A stretch of DNA of 34,054 bases from SZUA-359 sp039809125 (GTDB taxonomy: Bacteria; Patescibacteriota; Saccharimonadia; Saccharimonadales; Saccharimonadaceae), in contig JBDHUM010000009.1 of assembly GCA_039809125.1 (NCBI GenBank), positions 1 through 34,054 of the forward strand. Direction: 5' to 3'. The translations under genes were made by a program, and so were the position numbers. This document shows, piece by piece, positions 1 through 8,063 of the stretch; the stretch's first letter is position 1; each line of letters begins with the position of its first letter. The notes below the pieces were generated by a model. The model searched no databases and had not been told where the DNA came from. It was given only the letters and a program-made list of their open reading frames with translations.

Positions 1-68
1 TAACTGCAGAAGCTACAAGCGGTCCTTGAAGTAGACCTCATTCACATCTTTTTACGTCAACTTTTACA

Positions 69-144
69 TGGCAGGGGTAGCAGGACTTGAACCTACGACA
101 CCTGGTTTTGGAGACCAGTGCTCTACCAACTGAGCTATACCCCT
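69..144 (-). tRNA. trnW: tRNA-Trp (anticodon CCA), with 3' CCA encoded
   Basis: On the minus strand the 7-bp acceptor stem AGGGGTA/TACCCCT pairs perfectly (144-138 with 79-73). The D-arm GCTCAGTTGGTAGAGC and T-arm GTTCAAGTC are recognisable. The anticodon loop CTCCAAA is closed by CTGGT/ACCAG, giving anticodon CCA (Trp). The discriminator is G72, as usual for tRNA-Trp, and the 3' CCA is encoded at 71-69. A TATACT box at 164-159 on the minus strand would start transcription about 8 nt before the mature 5' end; its -35 is weak. tRNA-Trp often lies directly before secE-nusG; here it is about 5 kb away and on the opposite strand. Confidence 0.97.
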
Positions 145-202
145 ATGGTATAGCTCATAGTATAACAGTTTTTCACTGGTAAGGCTAATTGATGATCTTT
201 GT

Positions 203-1864
203 CTAGATTTGACGTCGAACCGATACATAGTAATATGCGGCAGCCGTAAGAGCACCTAGCCCGACAACTCCACTGACAGCTTCGGCTGGACCGGTTTGCG
301 GAATTTCAGTAGGAGTTTCTTCTTCAACAGGGGATTCTTCTTCTACCGGTGGCTGCTCAGGCTTTTTCATAGTTGTTGAGGCATCATCACAATCATCGCC
401 GTTATCCCCTTGGCTATTTGGCGTCACCTCATCTGCATCGACGCAAGCTGTATTAACGATCCGTTCGCTGTGATACTCATTAACAACGGCAGTAATTTTG
501 AAGCTCACTGCATTCGACTCACCCTGTTTTAGGAGTGGTATCGTGTATGTCCACACTCCACCTTCAATTTTACCTTTGTCAGCTGACTGGAAGATAACAC
601 CTTCAGGTTGCTCGTCGGTTACTTTAACATTTTTCAAATCAACATTACCAGTGTTAGTGACTCGTACTTCGTAAGTAAACGGTTTACCCGCATCGACTAC
701 AGCCGTTTCGCTGCCATTGACTGTTTTCTCAATCATTACACCAGGCTTATCTGGGTTTTTAGGCTTGTCTTTGATAGTAAAATCTAGCTTACACTCACCA
801 CTTGTTTTGTCGCCGAGACTAGTCTTAACAGTTACCATAGCAGTGTACGTGCCTGGCTTCAGCTCAACAGTACCCGATTTGGCTGTTAATGAGTTCGTTC
901 GAACGTTCTTAGTTGTGACAGTCGTACCACTGCTATTTTTAACAGTAAAGACATAGCCCGTCACAGTAGCGTCACCTTCTTTTTCGGCACTTGCAGTAAA
1001 GTTCGATTCAGTGCGTGAAATTTGGTGACGAGTCAATGCTTTACAGCTAACTAATTTCGGCTGGTCTTTTATGGTAACTTTCACCGTACACTCACTACCA
1101 CTGTCGGATACCGTCTTACCATCAACCGTAAAGTAGACAGTAACTTTTGTTGTGTAGCTGCCTGGTTTTGCATAGGTGTGGTTTGTGCTAGACGATGACG
1201 TCTTGACAGTTTTGCCGTCACCGAAATCGAAAGCATATTGGCTGACTTTAGCACCATCTTTAGCGGTTGCACTCGCGCTAAATTTATACTCTAAGCGGCT
1301 AATTGGTGATGCAGTTAACTTATCACAAGTATAGACTGGTTTTGGTGGTTCAACCTTGTTTTTACCCTTAACAGGGTTACCGCAGTCGATAATAACTGCT
1401 CCCATAAATTCGCCTTTGCTCGATAGGAAAACATAGGCACTCAGCGAACTTTGTTGAAATGAGGCTGCAGGTGTCCTAGTGTAAAAAGTCGTACCACTTA
1501 CAACATGTTTTGTTGAGCCGGGCATATACTGACGGCCAGCAGTTAGCGCATCGGTAGCAACCACTTTATTGCCAACCAAAACATTCCCGTCGCGAGTAAC
1601 CGATCCATTAACGACGCGAGCCGAATTAACAGTACTGCTGCTAATTCCAAGATAGCTGAAAATCGTCTTTGTGCCTTTTGTGCGGTCGCTGTTGTATGCG
1701 TCACGCATATCACTTACAGAACTTACCCCACACTTAATGACAGAGTTACTGCTACAGTCGCCATTGGCAGAGTTTGCCACATAATAGCCACCAAGTCCTA
1801 AGACTCCACTCACTGCCACAAAAGCAGCAATCACCAGTTTTTTCACTCCACGAACCTTTGTCAT
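203..1864 (-). CDS. Sortase-anchored surface protein with PKD-like and DUF11 domains
   Basis: This is a predicted exported, cell-wall-linked protein of 553 aa. A basic start followed by a hydrophobic segment (about residues 8-28) forms a signal peptide or anchor. Two PKD-like Ig-fold repeats follow; the first holds the typical FDFGDG motif. A DUF11-like domain comes next (FTYEVRVTNTGNVDLKNV), then a Pro/Glu-rich spacer. The C-terminus is a classical sorting signal: IPQTG at about 521-525 (an LPXTG variant), a hydrophobic stretch and a final RRQI tail. I chose the ATG at 1864 because an AGAGG Shine-Dalgarno lies just upstream; an in-frame TTG at 1888 is less likely. No sortase is in the window. 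The role is probably adhesion or surface display; the ligand is unknown. Confidence 0.85.
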   Translation of the reverse strand: MTKVRGVKKLVIAAFVAVSGVLGLGGYYVANSANGDCSSNSVIKCGVSSVSDMRDAYNSDRTKGTKTIFSYLGISSSTVNSARVVNGSVTRDGNVLVGNKVVATDALTAGRQYMPGSTKHVVSGTTFYTRTPAASFQQSSLSAYVFLSSKGEFMGAVIIDCGNPVKGKNKVEPPKPVYTCDKLTASPISRLEYKFSASATAKDGAKVSQYAFDFGDGKTVKTSSSSTNHTYAKPGSYTTKVTVYFTVDGKTVSDSGSECTVKVTIKDQPKLVSCKALTRHQISRTESNFTASAEKEGDATVTGYVFTVKNSSGTTVTTKNVRTNSLTAKSGTVELKPGTYTAMVTVKTSLGDKTSGECKLDFTIKDKPKNPDKPGVMIEKTVNGSETAVVDAGKPFTYEVRVTNTGNVDLKNVKVTDEQPEGVIFQSADKGKIEGGVWTYTIPLLKQGESNAVSFKITAVVNEYHSERIVNTACVDADEVTPNSQGDNGDDCDDASTTMKKPEQPPVEEESPVEEETPTEIPQTGPAEAVSGVVGLGALTAAAYYYVSVRRQI

Positions 1865-1902
1865 ATGCCTCTTTCTCCCACCTCGCAATTATACTATTAT
1901 CC

Positions 1903-1931
1903 ATTTTAGCATTAACTATATTCAATGTCAA
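1903..1931 (-). promoter_or_regulatory. Promoter of the surface-protein gene
   Basis: On the minus strand a perfect -35 TTGACA (1931-1926) is followed by a 17-bp spacer and -10 TAAAAT (1908-1903). Transcription would start near 1896, giving a leader of about 32 nt that contains the Shine-Dalgarno before the ATG at 1864. Called by eye from sequence alone. Confidence 0.75.
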
Positions 1932-2031
1932 GATTCGGTTCATATATTCTTACGATTTTCCGTACGTTTCACCTCATAAGCAAGCGGTTGATTGGCGCGA
2001 TATATAAGTTGTTTGCTATACTTAGTACAAC

Positions 2032-2610
2032 ATGAAATCACTACAGCTTTCGAAACCGCATTTGCTCATTGTTACTGGAATCGTTCGTAGTGGCAAATCA
2101 AGTTTTGCCGAAAAATTTGCTGACACTTTTAGTGCACCCTTTATCAATGCAAAATTACTCGGCGATCAGCCAAATACATCTCTTGCCACTGCCTATATGG
2201 TTTTAGAGCAGCTTTTCAAAACCAAATCAACCATCGTTTACGAAGGCGTAAGAGGTACTCGTGCGGAACGCATGGAAGTTGCGCGACTTAGTCGAGAACA
2301 CGGTTACGACCCGTTATTTATCTGGGTACAAACCGACCCTTCAATGGCTCATATGCGTGCTACCAAACCTGGAAAAAGCAACCCAAATCCGTTAACCAGC
2401 GAAGCCTTCGACCGCGAAGTCGCGGGTTTTACACCACTTCATCCAATGGAAAAGGCAAGTGTTATCAGTGGGATGCACACCTATGCCTCGCAAGCAAAGG
2501 TTGTTCTAAAACGACTTTCTAACGAGGCTGACCGTGAGACAAACCCTATTCGATCGGTTGAACGTCCAAAGACAGATGGTCCACGTCGGACTGGTATTAT
2601 AGTTCGCTAA
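2032..2610 (+). CDS. P-loop kinase-like NTPase (AAA_33 / zeta-toxin-like fold)
   Basis: This 192-aa protein has a Walker A motif near the N-terminus (G-I-V-R-S-G-K-S, residues 16-23), preceded by the hydrophobic strand LLIVT typical of small P-loop kinases. A later strand, TIVYEGVRGT, resembles the substrate-side strand of AAA_33 kinases. The substrate is not evident. The tail is basic and Arg/Pro-rich. The gene lies 2 nt upstream of the YgjP-like metalloprotease, so the two are probably co-transcribed. A TATACT box at 2017-2022 ends 9 nt before the ATG and there is no Shine-Dalgarno, which predicts a nearly leaderless mRNA. Family call is firm; function is inferred only at the level of ATP-dependent phosphotransfer. 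Confidence 0.65.
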   Translation: MKSLQLSKPHLLIVTGIVRSGKSSFAEKFADTFSAPFINAKLLGDQPNTSLATAYMVLEQLFKTKSTIVYEGVRGTRAERMEVARLSREHGYDPLFIWVQTDPSMAHMRATKPGKSNPNPLTSEAFDREVAGFTPLHPMEKASVISGMHTYASQAKVVLKRLSNEADRETNPIRSVERPKTDGPRRTGIIVR

Positions 2611-2612
2611 CC

Positions 2613-3311
2613 ATGCAGATATTTAATGATGAGGTGCTCGGCGAGGTCGAGGTGCGACGGCATCGTTTAGCGCGCTCAGTGCGTATGAAAATCTCGCCAA
2701 AAGGTGCCCTAATTGCTTCAGCACCACCAAGAATGCCGCTGCTCATTATTAAGCAATCCGTCAAACAGTCTCGCAGTGAGTTACAGCAGATGCTTAATGA
2801 TCATCAACGCTCATTTGACTATACTTCAAATCAAGAAATTGGTAAAAGTCATACATTAACTATCGAGATTAATCCTTCGCTTGAAAACAGACAGGTAAGT
2901 CGTAAAGGTCGAACTATACTTGTTCAAATTAAGATCGAGGATGATATTCACTCGTCAGAAATTCAGTACGCTATTCGACGTGAAGTTACCGCTGCTCTTA
3001 GACGTGAAGGGAAAGCCTATTTATCACGCCGACTCACCGTGCTGAGCCAGCGTTTAGGCTACTCATTTACCAGTATACGTTTTTCACATGCGGGCACACG
3101 GTGGGGAAGCTGTAGTTCAAATGGCACGATAAGCCTGAACATTGCACTCATGAAGTTACCTCTAGAAATTATTGATTACGTGATTATTCATGAACTGTGC
3201 CACACAAAGCAAATGAATCATTCGATTACCTTTTGGCAGCTGGTCGAGCGATGCGATCCGCACTATAAATTACATCGACGTCAGCTCAAAAAAATGTCGC
3301 CAGCACTTTAG
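2613..3311 (+). CDS. YgjP-like zinc metallopeptidase (M48/SprT-related, DUF45)
   Basis: This 232-aa protein has the full YgjP/DUF45 signature. RWGSCSSNGTISLN lies near residues 163-176, the zinc-binding HELCH at 193-197, and MNHSITFWQLV (third ligand His203) follows. The length matches the family, which is widespread and thought to be proteolytic but poorly characterised. The start follows the kinase stop by 2 nt without its own Shine-Dalgarno, so translation is probably coupled. Association with a P-loop kinase is seen here; a joint function is only inferred. Confidence 0.85.
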   Translation: MQIFNDEVLGEVEVRRHRLARSVRMKISPKGALIASAPPRMPLLIIKQSVKQSRSELQQMLNDHQRSFDYTSNQEIGKSHTLTIEINPSLENRQVSRKGRTILVQIKIEDDIHSSEIQYAIRREVTAALRREGKAYLSRRLTVLSQRLGYSFTSIRFSHAGTRWGSCSSNGTISLNIALMKLPLEIIDYVIIHELCHTKQMNHSITFWQLVERCDPHYKLHRRQLKKMSPAL

Positions 3312-3356
3312 GCGCTATTAAGACATAAGCATATACGCTATACTAACAACCAGATT

Positions 3357-4997
3357 ATGGAGCATATACATCATCCTGCCGCCGTAAACCGCACGACCGT
3401 ACGTGTTATCAACGTTGGTAATATAATTGCACCATTATTGTTTACGCTGTATAACATTTTCGTAATCATGAGTCTGACGGACGCCGGAGAGTCGTTTTAC
3501 ATTCCTAATTTGTTAGGATTTATCGGTTCGATGTTATGGCTAGTACATGCACTACACGACTTTGTAAAAGGTCCTCACTCCACACTCCCACCCACAACAA
3601 AATACATTCTCTATCACATGCTTATGGTAGGTATCTTGCTTGGTGTCACTGGCTTTTCTTCACCGCTTGCTTATATCTGGGTTTTCTACACAGTTGTGTC
3701 GTATATTTATTTTGGTCGGCGCGGAATGTTTATCAACCTGGCGTTACTGCCAATTTTAGCACTCATAGATATTGCACTACATAATTTTACAATCGATTAC
3801 GTTATCTTCGATACCATGACTGCAATCGTTACGATGTCTATTGGGGCACTATCAGCTGCTGCTATGCTTGGCGCAAGAATCGACCAACGCGAATTTGATC
3901 ACACCAAAGCTCAAGCCTTACTGCAGCGAGAACGAATTGCAACAATTATCAATAACCTCACTGATGCTGTCATTAGCACAAATGAGCACGGTAAGGTGAC
4001 TGTGTTTAATGCAGCAGCTCTCAGCCTACTTGACACTAATACACCAATCGACACCAACCATATTGACAGTATCTTGCCGCTTTATAATGAAAATAATGAA
4101 TCAATCTCCCTCCACAAGGAGTTACTTGCTAATACGAAAACTAAAGTCCGTGATGATTTACATACTTTTATCAATGACGAGGAAGTTCAACTTGAAATAA
4201 AATATTCCCCAATCCACGGCTCATACGGACGAGACAAGCGCCCTCAGCACCCTGGTTACATCATCATTATGCGCGATATAACAACTGAAAAAAGTCTCGA
4301 TGATGAGCGCGACGAGTTTATTAGTGTTGTCAGCCATGAGCTGCGAACACCTATTACTATTGCTGAGGGCACGGTGAGCAATGCGTTGCTTATGACGAAT
4401 CAATCAAAATTGCCTCGTCGCAAGATTGTTGCTTCAATAGAAGAAGCTCACGATCAACTTCTTTTCCTTGCACGCATGATTAACGACCTAGGTGCACTTT
4501 CACGCGCTCAGCGCGGAGCTGGTGACATGCCCGAATCTATCGATATTAATGTCTTGGTTTATAAACTCTACGAAAAATACTATCCTCAAGCTACCGAAAA
4601 AGGGCTCATTATGAATGTCCATGTACCGCATAATCGAGCAAAGATTTTTACAAGTCGACTTTATCTCGAGGAATTGCTTCAAAACATTATTACTAATGCA
4701 ATTAAGTACACCCCGAAAGGTACGATTGACATTGTAGCCACGGTCAAAAAAGATGTACTTACTCTTTCGGTAAAAGATACCGGCATTGGTATTAGCAAGA
4801 GTGAACGAGTAAAAGTGTTCCAGCGCTTTTATCGCTCAGAAGACTATCGCACACGCGAAACGTCAGGTACAGGTCTCGGACTTTATATCGCTGGAAAGCT
4901 AGCGGCCAAAATTGGCACTTCAATTACGTTACAGTCGCGGCTCAATCATGGCTCAACTTTTAGTATTAATCTACCGGTTGCAAACCAAAAGTCTTGA
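3357..4997 (+). CDS. Membrane sensor histidine kinase with PAS domain (orphan)
   Basis: This 546-aa protein has about six hydrophobic segments in residues 20-175, then a short helical linker and a PAS-like domain (about 190-310). The HisKA domain has the phospho-acceptor His327 in SVVSHELRTP. The HATPase domain has an N-box with Asn447 (LLQNIITNAIKYTP), a G1 box DTGIGI at 474-479 and a G2 box GTGLGL at 504-509, so it should be active. No response regulator lies nearby, so it is an orphan whose partner is elsewhere. The short extracytoplasmic loops suggest that the stimulus is sensed within the membrane. A TATACT box at 3339-3344 implies a leader of about 6 nt. The stop codon overlaps the secE promoter. 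Confidence 0.92.
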   Translation: MEHIHHPAAVNRTTVRVINVGNIIAPLLFTLYNIFVIMSLTDAGESFYIPNLLGFIGSMLWLVHALHDFVKGPHSTLPPTTKYILYHMLMVGILLGVTGFSSPLAYIWVFYTVVSYIYFGRRGMFINLALLPILALIDIALHNFTIDYVIFDTMTAIVTMSIGALSAAAMLGARIDQREFDHTKAQALLQRERIATIINNLTDAVISTNEHGKVTVFNAAALSLLDTNTPIDTNHIDSILPLYNENNESISLHKELLANTKTKVRDDLHTFINDEEVQLEIKYSPIHGSYGRDKRPQHPGYIIIMRDITTEKSLDDERDEFISVVSHELRTPITIAEGTVSNALLMTNQSKLPRRKIVASIEEAHDQLLFLARMINDLGALSRAQRGAGDMPESIDINVLVYKLYEKYYPQATEKGLIMNVHVPHNRAKIFTSRLYLEELLQNIITNAIKYTPKGTIDIVATVKKDVLTLSVKDTGIGISKSERVKVFQRFYRSEDYRTRETSGTGLGLYIAGKLAAKIGTSITLQSRLNHGSTFSINLPVANQKS

Positions 4998-5056
4998 CTC
5001 TAGCAGAGCTTTTCGTTACTATAGACTTGACAATCTGGTTCATACCAGACTTTTTT
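4994..5056 (+). promoter_or_regulatory. secE-nusG promoter followed at once by a terminator-like hairpin
   Basis: A -35 TTGACT (4994-4999, overlapping the kinase stop codon), a 17-bp spacer and -10 TACTAT (5017-5022) predict a start near 5029. Immediately after comes a 5-bp perfect stem TCTGG/CCAGA (5034-5038 with 5045-5049), then C and six T (5051-5056). This is the form of an intrinsic terminator or attenuator and it precedes the secE Shine-Dalgarno. It may end kinase transcripts, control secE-nusG, or both. Confidence 0.6.
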
Positions 5057-5073
5057 AATAGGAGATAGTACCA

Positions 5074-5442
5074 GTGGCAACGCCTAAAAAATCAGCAACA
5101 GATACACCAAAAGTCACTCGTATTACTGCTAGCGACTCAAATGCTCCTCGTAAGAAGTTAGCTCGCTCATCGTCAAAACCTTCTATTAAAACTCACAAGA
5201 CTACATTATCGAGCAACCCCAAGAAAGCAGAAGTTGAACACTCTTCTTCAAAAAACCCATTGCGAGCAATCACCGCATATTTTAAGGGTGCCTGGCATGA
5301 GCTACAGCAAGTTCGTTGGCCTGATCGAGCCGCAACATGGGGTATGACAGGAGCCCTACTGGCATTTACAGCTGGATTTGTCGTTGTCATTCTGCTGCTT
5401 GACGCATTGTTCAAATATGTATTTCAGTTGATTTTAGAGTAA
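5074..5442 (+). CDS. secE: Preprotein translocase subunit SecE with long basic N-terminal extension
   Basis: SecE is the small tail-anchored subunit that clamps SecY in the Sec translocon. The C-terminal half of this 122-aa protein has the family signature: an amphipathic segment (KGAWHELQQVRWPD, about 70-83) and a single membrane helix (about 92-114). The first 65 or so residues are a Lys/Ser/Thr-rich, probably disordered extension, so the protein is about twice the minimal SecE length. The start is GTG with an AGGAG Shine-Dalgarno at 5060-5064. nusG follows 13 nt downstream, the usual arrangement. Confidence 0.93.
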   Translation: MATPKKSATDTPKVTRITASDSNAPRKKLARSSSKPSIKTHKTTLSSNPKKAEVEHSSSKNPLRAITAYFKGAWHELQQVRWPDRAATWGMTGALLAFTAGFVVVILLLDALFKYVFQLILE

Positions 5443-5455
5443 GGAGAGACTACTG

Positions 5456-6004
5456 ATGACAAAAAATAATAGATACGACGATGCACGCGCCTGGTACGCG
5501 GTTCACACCTACAGTGGTTATGAGGAAAAAGTAGCCGATAGTATCCGTCAACGTATCAACGCTGTTGATATGGCTGACAAAATTTTTGATGTCATGGTGC
5601 CCAAAGAAAAACAAATTCAAATCAAAAATGGCAAGCGCAAGGTCGTTGATGAAAAGATTTTCCAAGGTTATGTACTGATTGAGATGAAGTTGACCGAAGA
5701 AACATGGTTTATTGTACGCAACACCCCAGGTGTAACCGGTTTTGTAGGTGCTGATACTACGCCAACTCCCGTATCTGAATCAGAGATACGCAAGATCAAA
5801 AAACGCATGGGTGTCGAAGATCCAAAACACCAAATCAACTTCAAGGAAGGTGAAGTGGTGAATATCATTGATGGGCCATTTAAAGGCTTCGATGGAACTG
5901 TTTCAGAAATTGATACCACTAAGGGCAAGCTAAAGGTAATGGTCAGTATGTTTGGCCGCGAAACACCTATTGAGCTAGACGCGCTGCAGGTTAAGAAAGT
6001 CTAA
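5456..6004 (+). CDS. nusG: Transcription elongation/antitermination factor NusG
   Basis: NusG binds RNA polymerase and modulates pausing and termination. The 182-aa protein has an NGN domain beginning ARAWYAVHTYSGYE and containing the GYVLIEM and VRNTPGVTGFVG motifs. A KOW domain follows (GEVVNIIDGPFKGFDGTV, about 128-145). The length is normal. The Shine-Dalgarno is AAGGAGAG. The stop overlaps the convergent HD gene by 3 nt. It probably shares the secE promoter, and the upstream terminator-like hairpin is a possible autoregulatory target (inference). Confidence 0.97.
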   Translation: MTKNNRYDDARAWYAVHTYSGYEEKVADSIRQRINAVDMADKIFDVMVPKEKQIQIKNGKRKVVDEKIFQGYVLIEMKLTEETWFIVRNTPGVTGFVGADTTPTPVSESEIRKIKKRMGVEDPKHQINFKEGEVVNIIDGPFKGFDGTVSEIDTTKGKLKVMVSMFGRETPIELDALQVKKV

Positions 6005-6603
6005 GAAAAAAATCTTTCAGGCATATCGCCATCATGTTCTCTGGCAGCTTGGTATCTCCATGCAAATGCTTCTTTCATCTCAGGGATGACCATTTTAATA
6101 TCCCAGTCATGTTGCCATTTTTCAAGTTCGCCAGTCATGATATTTCGAAGCGGTTTATGAGGATTCTCGTACCAATAAGCCGCCTGAAAGGGACCTGTAA
6201 AATGCGACGCTGCGTCAGCCGAAGAGACTATTTGTACTTCGATAGGTGCATTAGGCAGGTCAACTTTTTCATCCAGTGTTAGCACGTTTTCCGATACTGT
6301 CTTTACCACCGACGCATCATACCCATGTTGTTTTACAATATCGACAATTTCATTGATGTATTTATGATCAAATTCGTTTGCTTGATCGACAATCTTGCCG
6401 TAGTCATGTAACCATGCCATGAGCGACATAATTGTTTTATCAGCCTCGGGATAAAATTTCTCAGCACACTCTAGCGATATGCGCTCCACCAATGCGAGGT
6501 GCCACTGTGCAAACCACTGATGATGCCTAAAGCTCTCATTCGCACATAGGCGAGTAATATGTTCACGCAACTGTTGTTCTGTGTTGTTGTCTGGATAATT
6601 CAT
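6001..6603 (-). CDS. HD-domain phosphohydrolase-like protein
   Basis: This 200-aa protein keeps the HD metal-ligand pattern: His35, His66-Asp67 in MAWLHDYGK, and Asp130 in VSSADAASHF. Such proteins hydrolyse phosphate esters of nucleotides or similar small molecules; the substrate cannot be told from sequence. It is convergent with nusG. On the minus strand TACAAT (6615-6610) ends 6 nt before the ATG, which puts the predicted transcription start on the start codon itself (leaderless). No Shine-Dalgarno is visible. Confidence 0.75.
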   Translation of the reverse strand: MNYPDNNTEQQLREHITRLCANESFRHHQWFAQWHLALVERISLECAEKFYPEADKTIMSLMAWLHDYGKIVDQANEFDHKYINEIVDIVKQHGYDASVVKTVSENVLTLDEKVDLPNAPIEVQIVSSADAASHFTGPFQAAYWYENPHKPLRNIMTGELEKWQHDWDIKMVIPEMKEAFAWRYQAAREHDGDMPERFFS

Positions 6604-6637
6604 GTAGTTATTGTATCATTTTTTACCTTTTCACCCC

Positions 6638-6800
6638 TTGACTAACGACTTTTTGTGTTTTAAAATGTAACAGTTACGCACATTGCGACGCAAGTCGTCA
6701 GAATATAGTATATCGAACATAGAGCTTAGCTCGCTTCAGGCTATGATCGCTTTAGTTAATATCCTACATTCTATATACTTGTAAATTAGGAGAAGCAATC
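6638..6800 (+). promoter_or_regulatory. rplK promoter and leader
   Basis: -35 TTGACT (6638-6643), a 17-bp spacer and -10 TAAAAT (6661-6666) form a strong promoter with a predicted start near 6673. The leader of about 128 nt holds a small CGAC-GCAA-GTCG stem-loop with a GNRA tetraloop and a GAGC-TTA-GCTC stem, then an AGGAG Shine-Dalgarno. The length suggests a control element, but no known leader family is recognised. Confidence 0.7.
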
Positions 6801-7226
6801 ATGGCAAAACAAATTATTGGAAATCTAAAATTACGTATACCCGCCGGCCGTGCAACTGCCGGACCGCCTGTTGGTTCAACTTTGGGTCAATGGGGACTCA
6901 ACATGATGGATTTTATCAATCCATTCAACGATGCAACCAAGGATATGATGGGCAAGGATGTGATCGTACACATTCAAGTATACGAAGATCGTACCTTCAC
7001 CTGGAAGTCACTCGGCCAACCAGTCGACGACATGATCCGTGAAGTAATTGGTATCAAAAAAGGGTCAAGTAAGCCACATACTGAGAAGGTTGGCACCATT
7101 ACTCGGGCTCAACTTGAAAAAATCGCTGAAGCTAAAAAAGACCAGCTTAATGCGATTGATATCGACGGTGCTGTTAAAGTAATTGCCGGTACTGCTCGCA
7201 GTATGGGCGTTGAGGTAAAGGATTAG
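6801..7226 (+). CDS. rplK: 50S ribosomal protein L11
   Basis: L11 forms the GTPase-associated centre on 23S rRNA. The 141-aa protein has normal length and typical motifs: an N-terminal domain with the proline-rich loop AGRATAGPPVGSTLGQWG and a C-terminal rRNA-binding domain ending TARSMGVEV. The Shine-Dalgarno AGGAG is well placed. rplA normally follows directly; here it is 3.2 kb away beyond unrelated genes. Confidence 0.98.
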   Translation: MAKQIIGNLKLRIPAGRATAGPPVGSTLGQWGLNMMDFINPFNDATKDMMGKDVIVHIQVYEDRTFTWKSLGQPVDDMIREVIGIKKGSSKPHTEKVGTITRAQLEKIAEAKKDQLNAIDIDGAVKVIAGTARSMGVEVKD

Positions 7227-7236
7227 GAGGAAGAGT

Positions 7237-7503
7237 ATGGAAACACTCATCAAAAATGATCAGCTGGACACTGACACTATAGGATTTGCCGGTGCAGACC
7301 AGCACCCAGAGCGGGAAACTCTAGCGGATTGGAACTTTCCTGTTGAGTGGATACGTTTTTGGCGTGCTGAAGTTACAAGAGAAGGTGCTGACTATAATCC
7401 TGAGCTTGTCGATTTTATCGTGAGGGGCTATAACGATGCTTTACGTAAAGCATTAGAGCAAGAGCGAGAAGAATTTTTGGACGGCTTACCATTCACTGAT
7501 TGA
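7237..7503 (+). CDS. Small acidic protein of unknown function downstream of rplK
   Basis: This 88-aa protein was not recognised. It is acidic with several Trp residues (DWNFPVEWIRFWRAEV) and a helical, charged C-terminal half. It has a strong Shine-Dalgarno (AGGAGGA), begins 10 nt after the rplK stop and is followed by a clear terminator. It is therefore almost certainly expressed from the rplK promoter at ribosomal-protein level. A translation-linked role is only a suggestion from position. Confidence 0.7.
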   Translation: METLIKNDQLDTDTIGFAGADQHPERETLADWNFPVEWIRFWRAEVTREGADYNPELVDFIVRGYNDALRKALEQEREEFLDGLPFTD

Positions 7504-7525
7504 GAATTCACTTTCTAATATAAAG

Positions 7526-7552
7526 CCGACGTAAAAATCACGTCGGTTTTTA
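7526..7552 (+). terminator. Intrinsic terminator of the rplK operon
   Basis: A perfect 7-bp stem CCGACGT/ACGTCGG (7526-7532 with 7540-7546) with a 7-nt loop is followed by a T-rich run at 7547-7552. It lies 23 nt after the small gene's stop. Confidence 0.9.
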
Positions 7553-7554
7553 TA

Positions 7555-7805
7555 TTGACGACGCAACTAATCGCTAGGTTACAATAGTAGTTAGTTATGG
7601 CGGTACTGTTGCGACACAGCAGCTTTCCACCGTCAAACTTTTAAAACTAGGGCTGAAAAAATAGTTTTCACTCCCTCAAACAACCGCTACTTCAGATGTA
7701 TCGTGATCAATCCGCGCGCTGATCTCGTCTGTCATCTAGTAGCTCATACTCACCACTCACGCGGATCTAAAAAGTAAATGTAGCCGCCACATAGGAGAGT
7801 ATGCT
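7555..7805 (+). promoter_or_regulatory. Promoter and long folded leader of the 77-aa gene
   Basis: TTGACG (7555-7560) and TACAAT (7580-7585), 19 bp apart, form a possible promoter. It is followed by about 215 nt without a convincing reading frame. Self-complementary pairs are visible: AAAACTA with TAGTTTT around an A-rich loop (7645-7675 region), and ATCCGCG with CGCGGAT (7710-7770 region). An AGGAG Shine-Dalgarno precedes the ATG at 7806. This could be a cis-regulatory RNA; I match it to no known riboswitch class. Confidence 0.45.
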
Positions 7806-8039
7806 ATGAAAACAACCACTATTAATACACCTGTTACGATTTCTGCTTTGCGCTTTGGCAAAGGTATGTCCACTTGGCCATGCCGCATGGAATGGAACGG
7901 CCGTACCATCCACTTTCGCGGCGCGGGCATTCGAGTGCAAACTAATAGTAACGCTATTATCACCGTATGCGATGATGTTGTGCACTACAGCTTACGCTAT
8001 CGACTTGGTAATTGGACGCTTCTGAGCGTCATGCATTAA
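7806..8039 (+). CDS. Small protein of unknown function (77 aa)
   Basis: I do not recognise a named family. The predicted protein alternates hydrophobic and polar residues in a way that suggests a small beta-rich fold, with RMEWNGRTIHFRG in the middle and WTLLSVMH at the end. It has a Shine-Dalgarno (AGGAGAG) and a dedicated promoter and leader. Convergent reading frames on the other strand of this interval lack start signals. It is convergent with the trehalose gene, 24 nt away stop to stop. Confidence 0.5.
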   Translation: MKTTTINTPVTISALRFGKGMSTWPCRMEWNGRTIHFRGAGIRVQTNSNAIITVCDDVVHYSLRYRLGNWTLLSVMH

Positions 8040-8063
8040 CCTGGTTTTATTTGCTACGACGGC

